NCBI RefSeq assembly: GCF_009363115.1
Contig: NZ_CP045298.1
Coordinates: forward strand, 3,841,501-3,905,500
Direction of reading: 5' to 3'
DNA: 64,000 bases
From: Paenibacillus brasilensis
GTDB taxonomy: Bacteria > Bacillota > Bacilli > Paenibacillales > Paenibacillaceae
In this document: positions 1-8,097 of the stretch, in pieces
Layout: each line of letters opens with the position of its first letter
How positions within the stretch are numbered: position 1 is the stretch's first letter
The notes under the pieces: generated by a model
The model's database searches: none
Told to the model about the DNA's origin: nothing
The model's input: only the letters and a program-made list of their open reading frames with translations
Made by a program: the position numbers and the translations under genes

Positions 1-620
1 AAATGGAAAAGCTGGGGATTGAGGTTATGGGGCTGTCGATCTTGGCAATTTTACCGAATAAGGAGACGATGAGAGCGCTGGAGGCGCAGGCGAGAGAAGA
101 AATTCTTCGCAATGCGGATCATGCGTTGTATGAGCGTCGTAATGCCTCCATTGAGCAGGAGCGGCGTGTGAAGGAAAATGAGCTGAACACGGAAATCGCG
201 GTGGAGACGAAAAAGAGGCAAATCCGTGAAACCCAGCTCGATGCCGAGCGTTCTGTGAAGCAAAAGCAAAGCGAAATGAAGGAGGAACAGCTGCGGTTCG
301 ACACGGCTCTGGAGGAGAAAAAACGCGAGCTGATTGAGCTGACCGTAACCAATAAAAAGGCAGAAGCCGATGCCAAGGCCTATGAACTGACGGCAGTGAT
401 GAAATCGTTGCAGGATGTTGAGCCGAACGTGCTTCAGGCGATGGCCCATATGGATATGAGTCCAGATAAGCTGATCGCAATAGCATTCCAGGAGCTTGCA
501 GAAAATGCAGGAAAAATCGGTCAGTTGAACATTACGCCGGATCTGTTGCAAGGCCTGATGTCAGATGCGGGAACAAGTGGGTCAGCAGGATCGAGAGGAG
601 CTGGAGGCAGAACACGATGA
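1..620 (+). CDS. SPFH/band-7 family protein, C-terminal part (5' end outside window)
   Basis: The reading frame is open from the first bases, so the true start lies upstream. The visible 205 residues begin in the end of an SPFH (stomatin/flotillin-like) domain and continue into a long charged helix rich in Glu, Lys, Arg and Gln (about residues 25-125). This is typical of the coiled-coil arm that lets SPFH proteins oligomerise on membranes. A Gly/Ser-rich tail closes the protein. The stop overlaps the start of the next gene (ATGA at 617-620), so the two are translationally coupled and probably act together. The family assignment comes from the helix pattern and context, because the core SPFH domain is not in the window. 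The exact role is unknown. Confidence 0.7.
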   Translation, partial: MEKLGIEVMGLSILAILPNKETMRALEAQAREEILRNADHALYERRNASIEQERRVKENELNTEIAVETKKRQIRETQLDAERSVKQKQSEMKEEQLRFDTALEEKKRELIELTVTNKKAEADAKAYELTAVMKSLQDVEPNVLQAMAHMDMSPDKLIAIAFQELAENAGKIGQLNITPDLLQGLMSDAGTSGSAGSRGAGGRTR

Positions 621-1618
621 ACAGCCGAATGACAGAACGCAAAATTATTTTGGTGAAGCGTAAAACGCGACTGGAGGAGCTGATTGTCCGATATAATACG
701 ATCCAGCAGGCTCGTTTCTTTATGGAGCGGCTGGGTGCGGATTTCAGCGATTATGTACTGGAGGATGAGAATTACCGCAGGGCGGTAGCGACGACGACGT
801 CGGAATTAACAGCCTTGGGTCGAGTCCAGATTGTGGAGCGGGAGCATGTGCCGAACTTTATTTTTGGTGAGCAGGATACGATAGTGGTGCTGGGTCAGGA
901 TGGGCTTGTAGCCAACACGTTAAAATATTTGAACGAGCAGCCGCTTATTGGTGTGAATCCGGACCCATTGCGCTGGGATGGGATATTGCTGCCGTTTACC
1001 GTATCGGATCTGCGCCGGGTGGTGCCGGATGTGTTCGTGCATAGGCGGCCGATCAAGGAAGTCACGCTGGCTAAGGCCCAACTGAATGATGGCCAGTCGC
1101 TGTATGCTGTGAACGATTTGTTCATTGGGCGCAAAACCCATGTCTCTGCGAGATACGAGCTAAGACTGGAGGAGCAGGTGGAGCAGCAATCGTCCAGCGG
1201 CATTATCGTTTCCACAGGGCTGGGGGCGACAGGCTGGCTGACCAGCGTGCTGGCTGGAGCAGCAGGAATTGTCGGCAGCGCTACGCGGCATCCGATGTCT
1301 TTGACTCCAGACCATCTGGTGTCAGATAAAGCCTTTGGTCAGGAAGCAGCAACCGAAGGATCTAGCCAAGATCCTCGTGCAGCTTGGAGTTTGCCATCGC
1401 TTTTTTTTACGGTGAGAGAACCGTTTCCCAGCCGGACGACGGCTACGGAGCTTGTGTTTGGTCAGGTAGCCGCCCAAAAGCCACTGCGGATTGCTTCGCA
1501 GATGCCGGAAAATGGAGTTATTTTCAGTGACGGAGTGGAAAGCGACTTTCTGGAGTTTAATGCTGGCATTGAGGCGACCATAGGTCCGGCAGAGAAAAAA
1601 GGCCATCTGGTCGTGTAG
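617..1618 (+). CDS. NAD-kinase-like (ATP-NAD kinase fold) protein
   Basis: This 333-residue protein carries the landmarks of the NAD kinase/diacylglycerol kinase fold. They are a GQDG loop at residues 93-96 (GGDG in NAD kinases), an ND pair at 166-167 in the place of the usual NE/ND nucleotide-binding motif, and STGLGATGW at 199-207 matching the conserved STPTGSTAY-type loop. The second Gly of GGDG is Gln here and the protein is longer at its N-terminus than PpnK, so it may be a divergent paralogue and not the housekeeping NAD kinase. It overlaps the upstream SPFH gene by 4 bases. Family membership is fairly clear; substrate and activity are not. Confidence 0.65.
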   Translation: MNSRMTERKIILVKRKTRLEELIVRYNTIQQARFFMERLGADFSDYVLEDENYRRAVATTTSELTALGRVQIVEREHVPNFIFGEQDTIVVLGQDGLVANTLKYLNEQPLIGVNPDPLRWDGILLPFTVSDLRRVVPDVFVHRRPIKEVTLAKAQLNDGQSLYAVNDLFIGRKTHVSARYELRLEEQVEQQSSSGIIVSTGLGATGWLTSVLAGAAGIVGSATRHPMSLTPDHLVSDKAFGQEAATEGSSQDPRAAWSLPSLFFTVREPFPSRTTATELVFGQVAAQKPLRIASQMPENGVIFSDGVESDFLEFNAGIEATIGPAEKKGHLVV

Positions 1619-1693
1619 AGGTTTGTACAGGACGGCAATGGGTAATTATGAGTAAGGTACAACAATCAGATGAAACAAAAAGGAGGAATCAAC

Positions 1694-1873
1694 ATGAGCG
1701 ACCACACTCAAGACGAAGCGAAAATCCGCAACAAGAAAAACGAGGACGGAGATTCCTTGATGGAAAAAACGAAGCTGGACAACGGCGTGGATATCGAGCC
1801 TGAGGCTGACGAATGGATTGCGAAGCCTTCCCCAGTGTCATACGATGATACGAAATCCTCTTCGAAGCAATAG
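1694..1873 (+). CDS. Small acidic/hydrophilic protein (59 aa)
   Basis: I chose the ATG at 1694 because AGGAGG at 1681-1686 sits at the right distance; an ATG 24 bases upstream has no such site. The product is very hydrophilic and rich in Asp, Glu, Lys and Ser. It has no membrane segment, no cysteine and no motif I recognise. It is probably intrinsically disordered. A strong terminator follows within 30 bases, so it ends a transcription unit. Function unknown. Confidence 0.6.
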   Translation: MSDHTQDEAKIRNKKNEDGDSLMEKTKLDNGVDIEPEADEWIAKPSPVSYDDTKSSSKQ

Positions 1874-1902
1874 GCTCCTGCGTCTCGATAGAGCAAATAT
1901 GC

Positions 1903-1940
1903 AAAGACAGATGATCCTTACGAGGGTCATCTGTCTTTTT
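1903..1940 (+). terminator. Rho-independent terminator
   Basis: AAAGACAGATGATCC at 1903-1917 pairs with the arm ending in CATCTGTCTTT, with a single G-T wobble, followed by a T run. It ends the transcript of the small protein at 1694-1873. Confidence 0.85.
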
Positions 1941-2391
1941 GGCATGTAAAAGCCTTGGAGCGATTTGGAGGCAGGTTAATTGAATCTGGAATATACCTTC
2001 CATACCAGCTCGCGACGGCTGCTTACTATTCGTATTCCTCAGCAGCTTCCTATGGATGTCTCCCAAACCCGATTCCGTCAATCCCTCCGTGGAAAGCAAT
2101 GTATGCGGATTAACCGAGGTACAGCATGCAGCATCGAAACAAACCAAAGTACGCAAGCTGTCGATTAGGGCAGGAGTTGTATACGAGATTGGCTGGGAGA
2201 ACTAATAGCCGTAGAGATTCAGGTGGACGGACAGCATGTTTAGAAGTTATATATTCTAATAAAAAGGTTTTTTCATATCATCCAAGCCTTATTCAGCAAT
2301 GCACTGCGGATAGGTCTTGGATTTCTTTTCCTATTGGATTACACTAGAACGAGTACATATTTTTGGGAAAGACCGGAGGGGATGAGATGAA
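1941..2391. other. 450-base stretch without a convincing gene
   Basis: Short open frames exist on both strands here, but none has a ribosome site, a plausible protein composition or a recognisable family. The only clear signal is the GGAGGGG ribosome site at 2375-2381 that serves the gene starting at 2392. The stretch may be decayed coding sequence, but I cannot name a parent gene. Confidence 0.4.
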
Positions 2392-2787
2392 ATGTGGAAC
2401 CCCTATGAAAATAACAGACAGCATCCGCACGACTTTACGATAAAATATCAATTTTACACGCTGGAAGAAAGAGGGAGGAAAAAACTGCCTATTCAGGGTT
2501 ACCGCTGCGATTTTGCCTATAAGGGCGACGATATCACGACGACGGGTATTTACGCAATGCATCCTGAGTTTGAAGATGAAGAGGGTCGACTGATCTTGGA
2601 TTCCCAACGTCCGGTTCACCGGGAAGGACAGGCAAGAATGTGGATTTTGTTTGGAGAAATGAGGGAACAGATACATCGACATCGGATACAGGTAGGGACA
2701 AGGGGATATTTTATGGAAGGTCCGCGCCGTGTCGGTGAAGTTGAAGTTACAAGTCTGGTAGGCCTCTTGACCAATCCGGTTGACTAG
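2392..2787 (+). CDS. Stand-alone EF-Tu domain 3-like protein
   Basis: The 131-residue product resembles the third (C-terminal, beta-barrel) domain of elongation factor Tu without the GTPase domain. It has an aromatic strand followed by an E-x-G-R-K segment (about residues 20-31), then GYRCDF at 36-41 matching the GYRPQF-type strand. At 107-119 it has F-x-x-G-x-R-x-V-G-x-V-x-V, matching the closing F-x-I-R-E-G-x-R-x-V-G-x-G-x-V strand of EF-Tu. GGAGGGG lies 10 bases before the ATG. The stop codon overlaps the start of a broken SMI1/KNR4-type gene. No enzymatic motif is present. The fold assignment is by eye and moderately sure; function is unknown. Confidence 0.5.
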   Translation: MWNPYENNRQHPHDFTIKYQFYTLEERGRKKLPIQGYRCDFAYKGDDITTTGIYAMHPEFEDEEGRLILDSQRPVHREGQARMWILFGEMREQIHRHRIQVGTRGYFMEGPRRVGEVEVTSLVGLLTNPVD

Positions 2788-3104
2788 CTGGCTTCCCATT
2801 GGCAAAAGCTTTATCCCTTGGAGAGATACATCTCCACAGCGCATGGATGTAATTCAGCAAAGGTTAAACTGGCCGCTGGGGGGCATGATTTTCGATGTCG
2901 AGCAGCATATATTCTGGCTGCGTGTACCCAAGCAAATCCCGCTTTATGGACACAGATATATTCCTGAGCAGCCAACCTGAGGCAGGGAATCCGGTATTTT
3001 CGGTGTATCAAACGGATATTATCGTGTATGGGGAAGGATTGCAGGATTACTTCAAGCTTGAGTTCGGGGAGAAGTCTTATGAACAGTCAATTTTGATGCT
3101 GTAA
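2780..3104 (+). pseudogene. SMI1/KNR4-like (SUKH) gene remnant with frameshift
   Basis: Two frames together read like the C-terminal half of an SMI1/KNR4 family protein, a family that includes many immunity proteins of polymorphic toxin systems. From a TTG at 2780 the first frame gives LNWPLGGMIFDVEQHIFW and then PLYGHRYIPEQP before a stop near 2980. A one-base shift continues as EAGNPVFSVYQTDIIVYG to the stop at 3104. In intact relatives these blocks are in one frame, and a longer segment normally separates the FW block from the YGHRYIP block, so an internal deletion is also likely. The gene is therefore broken. It overlaps the EF-Tu domain 3-like gene by 8 bases. Confidence 0.65.
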
Positions 3105-3186
3105 AAACAGTTCGCTTTTGGAGCAATTTATGTAGTTGAAGGGTCAGGAGAGTGAATAAGTCCAAACGAACGAGGGGGAGTATGAC

Positions 3187-3357
3187 GTGAAGGTAGAACA
3201 GGATTTGGAAGAAATCAAACAAAGATTGGCTCAAATCGAGGCGAAGCTGGAACGCGGGTCGACTTCCGGGAGAATCATGAAGTACATGATTATCATCTTC
3301 TTGTCTATTTTTTTCTTGTTTTTGGTGATCGGAGTTGTTCAATTTGTTTCAGCCTAA
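3187..3357 (+). CDS. Small single-pass membrane protein (56 aa)
   Basis: The frame starts at GTG 3187, with GGGGGAG immediately upstream at a suitable distance. The first half (MKVEQDLEEIKQRLAQIEAK) is an amphipathic helix with heptad character. After a short Gly/Ser turn, residues 31-54 form one very hydrophobic transmembrane segment that ends a few residues before the C-terminus. This is the layout of a tail-anchored small protein with a cytoplasmic coiled coil. It stands directly before the HAD phosphatase gene. Function unknown. Confidence 0.6.
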   Translation: MKVEQDLEEIKQRLAQIEAKLERGSTSGRIMKYMIIIFLSIFFLFLVIGVVQFVSA

Positions 3358-3390
3358 TCGGTGTAAGAGGAAGAAAGAAGGGAGCTGCTT

Positions 3391-4104
3391 ATGCCTATAG
3401 AAGCGATTATTTTTGATTTGGATAATACGCTGATTCATCGTAAACGAGCGTTTGCGGCATATGCGGAGCGCTTTGTGGAACGATTTATTGTGGCCGAAGG
3501 CCCGGAGAAGCGAGAAGCTGTAATCGAACGGATACGTCTGGCAGATCAAGACGGATATCGGGACAAGAGGGAGCTGTATACCGAGCTGCATGCAGACTTG
3601 GAATTGAAAAATCGTGATACGACAGTACAAGAGATGCTGGGCTTCTGGTATGGTGAATTTCATAAGTTTACGGTACTGATGGACGGAGCGAAGGAAGTGC
3701 TGTCCGAACTGCGGTCACGTGGTTTGAAGCTGGGAATTATCACCAACGGCTCACTCCGTACGCAGCAAGCGAAAATCGACCGGGTTATGCTGAGGGATTA
3801 TGTGGACTCCATTATCGTATCGGGTGGCGTGCACATTGAGAAGCCCAATCCTCGAATATTCGAGCTGGCTCTGAAGGAACTGGAAATTGCCGACCCTACT
3901 CATGCGTGGTATGTAGGGGATCATCCGACAAATGACATTCGAGGTGCGCAAAGTGCAGGCCTGCATACGATCTGGCTGGAAGGCTTTATGCCGTGGGAGG
4001 AAAAGGGCATCGTACCAGACTATAGAATTGGGAGTCTGGGAGAAATCATCACTTGGCTGGATCGTCAAAGCTATTCAACGAATATGGAGGAGGGAGCATC
4101 ATGA
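3391..4104 (+). CDS. HAD-superfamily hydrolase (YjjG/phosphoglycolate phosphatase-like)
   Basis: A 237-residue haloacid-dehalogenase phosphatase. Motif I is DLDNT at 9-13, where Asp9 would be the nucleophile and Asp11 the acid/base. Motif II is TNGS at 118-121, motif III Lys lies in KPNPRIF at 151-157, and motif IV is GDHPTND at 176-182. A helical cap is inserted between motifs I and II, as in subfamily I. The substrate is probably a small phosphomonoester such as a nucleotide or sugar phosphate, which sequence alone does not decide. GGGAG precedes the ATG. The stop overlaps the start of the acetyltransferase gene (ATGA), so the two genes form an operon. Confidence 0.85.
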   Translation: MPIEAIIFDLDNTLIHRKRAFAAYAERFVERFIVAEGPEKREAVIERIRLADQDGYRDKRELYTELHADLELKNRDTTVQEMLGFWYGEFHKFTVLMDGAKEVLSELRSRGLKLGIITNGSLRTQQAKIDRVMLRDYVDSIIVSGGVHIEKPNPRIFELALKELEIADPTHAWYVGDHPTNDIRGAQSAGLHTIWLEGFMPWEEKGIVPDYRIGSLGEIITWLDRQSYSTNMEEGAS

Positions 4105-4709
4105 ATATAGAACATCATGAGCATGAAGCACACGATCAGACCAAACCTATCCTGTTATCGTTTCCAGAGCAATTTCAGACGGAGCGATTGACGATTCGCG
4201 CTCCACAGTGGGGCGATGGAGCGGTAGTGAATGCAGCGATTCGGGAGAGTGCAAATGAACTGCGGCCTTGGCTTCCTTTTGCGAGAAATCTTCCTACGCC
4301 GGAGGAATCCGAGATCAGGTCACGTCAAGCCAGACTTAAATTTCTGGAGCGGTCTGACATGATGCTATATATATTTGATACGGCTTCGGGAGAATTTGTA
4401 GCCAGCAGCGGCTTGCATCGCATCGATTGGGATACACGCAGTTTTGAGATCGGGTATTGGCTCAGAACCTCATGGACCGGCAAAGGTATTATAACAGAGG
4501 CTGTACATGGTATTACGGATTTTGCCATACAGCATTTGAAGGCTAATCGGCTAGAGATTCGTTGTGACTCCAATAATACACGTAGCGCCAAGGTGGCGGA
4601 ACGGGCAGGCTTTACATTGGAGGGGATTTTAAGGAACACCGAATATGACGAAGAAGGAAAGTTGGCACACCAGATGGTTTTTGCAAAGGTCCGTGGTATT
4701 GAATTTTAG
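4101..4709 (+). CDS. GNAT N-acetyltransferase, RimJ/RimL type
   Basis: The start at 4101 is chosen because GGAGGAGGGAG precedes it and it overlaps the HAD stop by 4 bases. The 202-residue protein has the ribosomal-protein-alanine acetyltransferase pattern: a QTERLTIR opening, the paired strands with GYWLRTSWTGKGIITEA (acetyl-CoA pyrophosphate loop), then LEIRCDSNNTRSAKVAERAGF and EGILRN near the end. It transfers acetyl from acetyl-CoA to an amine, either a protein N-terminus or a small molecule; the acceptor is not known. Pairing with a HAD phosphatase suggests small-molecule detoxification or repair, but this is only inference. Confidence 0.8.
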   Translation: MNIEHHEHEAHDQTKPILLSFPEQFQTERLTIRAPQWGDGAVVNAAIRESANELRPWLPFARNLPTPEESEIRSRQARLKFLERSDMMLYIFDTASGEFVASSGLHRIDWDTRSFEIGYWLRTSWTGKGIITEAVHGITDFAIQHLKANRLEIRCDSNNTRSAKVAERAGFTLEGILRNTEYDEEGKLAHQMVFAKVRGIEF

Positions 4710-4800
4710 CATCAAAATTTAATTATCATTTTGTACAGCAACTAGACTTAAGATCATCTGATATACAAGCTGCGTTTGTACGATATGGTGGGGGCTTATT

Positions 4801-4959
4801 ATGATTGATTATAAGATGAAAAATATAGTCAAGCTGGTGTGCATACAATATGACATCAGCATAAGGTTCGGCATTCATGCAAGCGTTATCCCAAGAGGGA
4901 GCTTAACGAATTTCCAGCAGCCTAACGGGTTTTTTCCAGTGTTAAGGCAGGTGATTTAA
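4801..4959 (+). CDS. Possible small protein (52 aa), uncertain
   Basis: The ATG at 4801 follows GGTGGGGG at a good distance, and the frame runs to a stop two bases before the DUF2809 gene. The product has no recognisable motif and mixed hydrophobic and basic residues. The close spacing to the next start would allow coupling. It may equally be a leader region that is open by chance. The rest of the 250 bases after the acetyltransferase shows nothing else. Confidence 0.25.
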   Translation: MIDYKMKNIVKLVCIQYDISIRFGIHASVIPRGSLTNFQQPNGFFPVLRQVI

Positions 4960-4960
4960 T

Positions 4961-5461
4961 ATGAGAAGCGTTCGTAATAGCGTCGGCAGGAGGGTGAATC
5001 GGGCAATACAGGCCAAATCTCGCTGGAAGAAACGCGTTGTGTATCTGGCTGCCGTATTGGCCGCTATTTTATTGGGCTTGGGGAGCCGAGTGTTCTCCTC
5101 CAGGTTGCCTGAATTCGTTGCCAGTCACTTTGGGGACGCCTTGTGGGCGTGTATGATTTACTTTGGGCTGAGAATGTTGTGGATAGATCGACAATTGTCC
5201 GTAGCCCTGTGGGGCAGCTTGCTGTTTTGCTTCGCCATTGAGTTCAGTCAGATGTACCAGGCTCCCTGGATTAACCACATTCGGGCGACAACATTAGGCG
5301 GGCTGGTGCTCGGCAAAGGATTCCTGACTGCTGATCTGATCAGGTATACGGTTGGTATTGCGATTTCTTGGGGGCTGGATCAAGGCTGTCAAAAGCTGAT
5401 GGGGATCCATACACGAATAGACGACGACAATTCATTGAAATCATCCAAATTACTCAAATAA
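4961..5461 (+). CDS. DUF2809 family membrane protein
   Basis: A 166-residue protein with a basic N-terminus (residues 1-26) followed by about four hydrophobic segments (roughly 27-45, 58-75, 80-97 and 125-145). The order LGLGSR, then FGDALWACMIYFGLR, then AIEFSQMYQAPWIN, then LGGLVLGKGF(L)xxDLxRYTVGI is the signature of the DUF2809 family of small inner-membrane proteins. No enzymatic role is established for that family. AAGGCAGGTG lies before the start. It ends just before the acetylesterase gene, but no functional link to that gene is evident. Confidence 0.75.
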   Translation: MRSVRNSVGRRVNRAIQAKSRWKKRVVYLAAVLAAILLGLGSRVFSSRLPEFVASHFGDALWACMIYFGLRMLWIDRQLSVALWGSLLFCFAIEFSQMYQAPWINHIRATTLGGLVLGKGFLTADLIRYTVGIAISWGLDQGCQKLMGIHTRIDDDNSLKSSKLLK

Positions 5462-5482
5462 CTTGAAAAGCGAGGGTTGCGC

Positions 5483-6733
5483 TTGAAACAGAAGGGTAAA
5501 CGACGCAGGTTGTTCGGTAAGATGATTGGATTATGTGCGGGGTTCAGCTTGTTGTTTGCGACCGTACTTGTCCCAGGACAGGCACTGGCCGAAAAACAGC
5601 TTGCTGCGCCTATTCGTTTTGACTTTGGCCCGGGGAAGGTAGCTGACGGATACACCCAGGTTACCGCCAAGGATGCTTACACGCCTGAGCGAGGCTATGG
5701 GTTTATGGATCTGTCTAAGGTAAGTGAAGAGGATCGTGGCGGTAATGATGCTATTCGCTCGGATTTTGTCCGTGTTCAAGGCTCATCCTTTGTCGTCAAT
5801 TTACCGCCAGCGGATTACACGCTTTCCCTGATTGCCGGAGATACAGCCGGAAACACAGATATTACTGTAAAAGCCGAATCCATTGTTAAGTTGGAGCCTA
5901 CGACCAAAGCTGCAGGCCAATTTGTCGAGGCAGGATTTGAACTTGCCCTTATCGACGGTCAGTTGGAATTGTACTTCTCGGGAAATGATCCGAAGGTCAA
6001 TGCTTTGATTATTACACCCAAGGAGGCTCGAACAGCCGGAGAACATCCTTCGGTATACCTTGCCGGAGATTCTACGGTTCAAACCTATAAATCCTCGATG
6101 AAGCCTCAGGCGGGCTGGGGTCAAATGATTGCTCCGTTTTTTACAAATGAAACTACTTTTGTGAATCGTTCGATAGGGGGGCGAAGCACGAAAACCTTCC
6201 TTGTGCAGGGACGACTAGATGATATTTTGAGGAATATCCGTCCCGGGGATTATCTGCTCATACAGTTTGGTCATAATGATGCGGCGATTAACAACCAAGA
6301 ACGTTATGTTTCACCAGCGGATTACAAAGTTTACTTGAAAACCTACATTCAAGGAGCCACACAACGTGGGGCGACACCTGTGTTAATTACTCCTGTTGGC
6401 CGTCGGGATTATGACGCAGCAAGTGCTTCCTTTCGGATTAGCTTCCCGGAATATGTGCAGGCGATGAAGGAAACGGCAGCCGAGACAGGTGTCCCACTAG
6501 TTGATCTTAGTCGCTTGAGTATAGCATACTATAATACACTTGGTCTGGAAGGGACACGCCCGTTATTTTTACATGTGGAGCCAGGGGTGTATCCTGCATT
6601 CCCTGATGGGGTTAAGGATGATACGCATTTTCAGGAGTACGGCGCGGAGCAAATAGCCCGACTGGTAGCTCAGGGGATCCGTGAGCTGAATATTCCTTTA
6701 TCCTCGTATGTACAGGAGAAGGATTTGCAATAA
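5483..6733 (+). CDS. Secreted rhamnogalacturonan acetylesterase (SGNH hydrolase, CE12 type)
   Basis: I chose TTG 5483 because GCGAGGG then has 6-7 bases of spacing; a TTG 6 bases earlier is too close. Residues 1-36 are a signal peptide with a KQKGKRRR n-region and cleavage after AQLA-like GQALA. A beta-rich module (about 40-180) precedes the SGNH domain. That domain has the nucleophile block GDST at 195-198, GGRS at 232-235, GHND at 263-266 and the catalytic Asp/His in DDTH at 379-382. Enzymes of this type remove acetyl groups from the galacturonic acid of rhamnogalacturonan I so that lyases can act. It fits with the pectate lyase at 52.6 kb. The family call is confident, the exact substrate less so. 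Confidence 0.85.
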   Translation: MKQKGKRRRLFGKMIGLCAGFSLLFATVLVPGQALAEKQLAAPIRFDFGPGKVADGYTQVTAKDAYTPERGYGFMDLSKVSEEDRGGNDAIRSDFVRVQGSSFVVNLPPADYTLSLIAGDTAGNTDITVKAESIVKLEPTTKAAGQFVEAGFELALIDGQLELYFSGNDPKVNALIITPKEARTAGEHPSVYLAGDSTVQTYKSSMKPQAGWGQMIAPFFTNETTFVNRSIGGRSTKTFLVQGRLDDILRNIRPGDYLLIQFGHNDAAINNQERYVSPADYKVYLKTYIQGATQRGATPVLITPVGRRDYDAASASFRISFPEYVQAMKETAAETGVPLVDLSRLSIAYYNTLGLEGTRPLFLHVEPGVYPAFPDGVKDDTHFQEYGAEQIARLVAQGIRELNIPLSSYVQEKDLQ

Positions 6734-6777
6734 AACGCTATCTACTATACCCATGGTATACTTAGAAAATAAGCTGA

Positions 6778-6815
6778 CCCTACCCAAGGATGGCATTGTT
6801 TCGGCTTGGGTAGGG
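6778..6815 (+). terminator. Hairpin terminator, weak T tract
   Basis: CCCTACCCAAG at 6778-6788 pairs perfectly with CTTGGGTAGGG at 6805-6815; the tail is CTTTCACGTTT. It lies between the acetylesterase and the methyltransferase gene. Confidence 0.65.
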
Positions 6816-6864
6816 CTTTCACGTTTGTGGACTCATCTATCTTGTTTATGGGGAGGAAGCGAAG

Positions 6865-7809
6865 ATGACAGTTACCCAGCTCAGCAGACTCATTGACAGT
6901 CAAATGTTCTATAATCAGCAGCGAAGTTTGTTCTATATACGAGAGGGAAATGTTCTTATGGGCTCTTCACCAGAGTTGGCCTACTGGATGACACAAAGGG
7001 GACCGGATTTGATTTTCATGCTGCAAAACTTAAAGCGTCAGCATATGTATGCCGCTTTTGTTGCGGATGTAGCGTCCAAAACGCTGCACCAGTTTGTAAG
7101 CACCAATCAGTTTCTGCATTTTCACACCAATCATGCGAGGGAGCTTGCGGAGCTGTACGATCGCCTCTTCACCCGGATTCAAAAGCTGTTCCAAAAGCAA
7201 TCTATCGACGAAGCAATACTGAGCTTTCTGCTTCAGCAGCATTATGGGCATTTGAGAGATTTTTTAATTCGTACCAACGGACGAGCGATGTTTGCCAAGT
7301 ATGCCAAGAGTGAGTATACCTTTTGGATTCCTTGCGAGGAATATACGCCGGAGCTCCAAGCCAAACTGCTAGGATTGGATACGACACGTATGCAAGAGCC
7401 TGTTCTCGACATCGGTTGCGGATCGGAAGCACGGCTGGTCCTCTATTTGCGTTCTCACGGAATCAAGGCTTATGGGGCGGACCGGTTGGCTAAAACAGAG
7501 GGCTGCGTAACTCAGGGAGATTGGTTGGAAACCAGCTTTGAGCAAAACGCATGGGGAACGATCGTGTCTCATATGGCGTTTTCCAATCATTTTATACATC
7601 ATCATCTGAAGACTGACGGTAATATTAACGAGTACGCACACAAATATATGGAAATCCTCAGAGCAATTCGGCCCGGAGGAAGTTTTATTTACAGTCCATG
7701 TCTTCCATTTATGGAAGAGCTTTTGGATGCCCGATCAGGTTATCTAGTAGAGTATATCCAATCTTCTACCGGATACAAAGCCACGAAAATAACGCGATTA
7801 GGTTCGTAG
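6865..7809 (+). CDS. SAM-dependent methyltransferase, unknown substrate
   Basis: The ATG at 6865 follows GGGGAGG. The first 175 residues are helical and match no domain I know. Residues 178-300 form a Rossmann methyltransferase core with the motif I glycine loop LDIGCG (181-186), an acidic strand end at AYGAD, and later ILRAIRPGGSFIYSP, which is the usual strand 5 region. The N-terminal module may bind the substrate. No operon partner is obvious: a terminator-like hairpin precedes it and a small uncertain frame follows. Reaction and target are unknown. Confidence 0.65.
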   Translation: MTVTQLSRLIDSQMFYNQQRSLFYIREGNVLMGSSPELAYWMTQRGPDLIFMLQNLKRQHMYAAFVADVASKTLHQFVSTNQFLHFHTNHARELAELYDRLFTRIQKLFQKQSIDEAILSFLLQQHYGHLRDFLIRTNGRAMFAKYAKSEYTFWIPCEEYTPELQAKLLGLDTTRMQEPVLDIGCGSEARLVLYLRSHGIKAYGADRLAKTEGCVTQGDWLETSFEQNAWGTIVSHMAFSNHFIHHHLKTDGNINEYAHKYMEILRAIRPGGSFIYSPCLPFMEELLDARSGYLVEYIQSSTGYKATKITRLGS

Positions 7810-7858
7810 GGACTAAGGGTATTCAGAGGCGAAAAGCAGAGTATAAGGGAGGTATAAA

Positions 7859-7954
7859 ATGAGTGTAGAAAAGTACAAGCAGGCGCTTTTAGTGCTTTTT
7901 GGATTGAATTTAGTGCGTTCATTTGTCAGATTTAATCTTGGAATGGTAGTATAA
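7859..7954 (+). CDS. Possible 31-residue hydrophobic peptide
   Basis: GGGAGGT precedes the ATG at 7859 by a good distance and the frame closes after 31 residues (MSVEKYKQALLVLFGLNLVR, then a short hydrophobic end). One short membrane-seeking helix is likely. It may be a real small protein or the remnant of a larger gene. The remaining ~140 bases up to 8097 show nothing else. Confidence 0.3.
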   Translation: MSVEKYKQALLVLFGLNLVRSFVRFNLGMVV

Positions 7955-8097
7955 GGATAGATATTACTCTATTTGGGATTCTATTAATCTAAATCATATT
8001 TTCCTGAAAGCCGATATATGGGAATGAGGCGAGAACACACTGTTATTGTAGCCGCCCGAAAATAGATGTATACAATTGGGTTAGGAGAGTAGAAGAA

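Noticed and set aside
1980-2347. Two short plus-strand frames (62 and 73 codons)
   Set aside because: No ribosome sites, no recognisable composition, overlapping frames; left as gene-free spacer.
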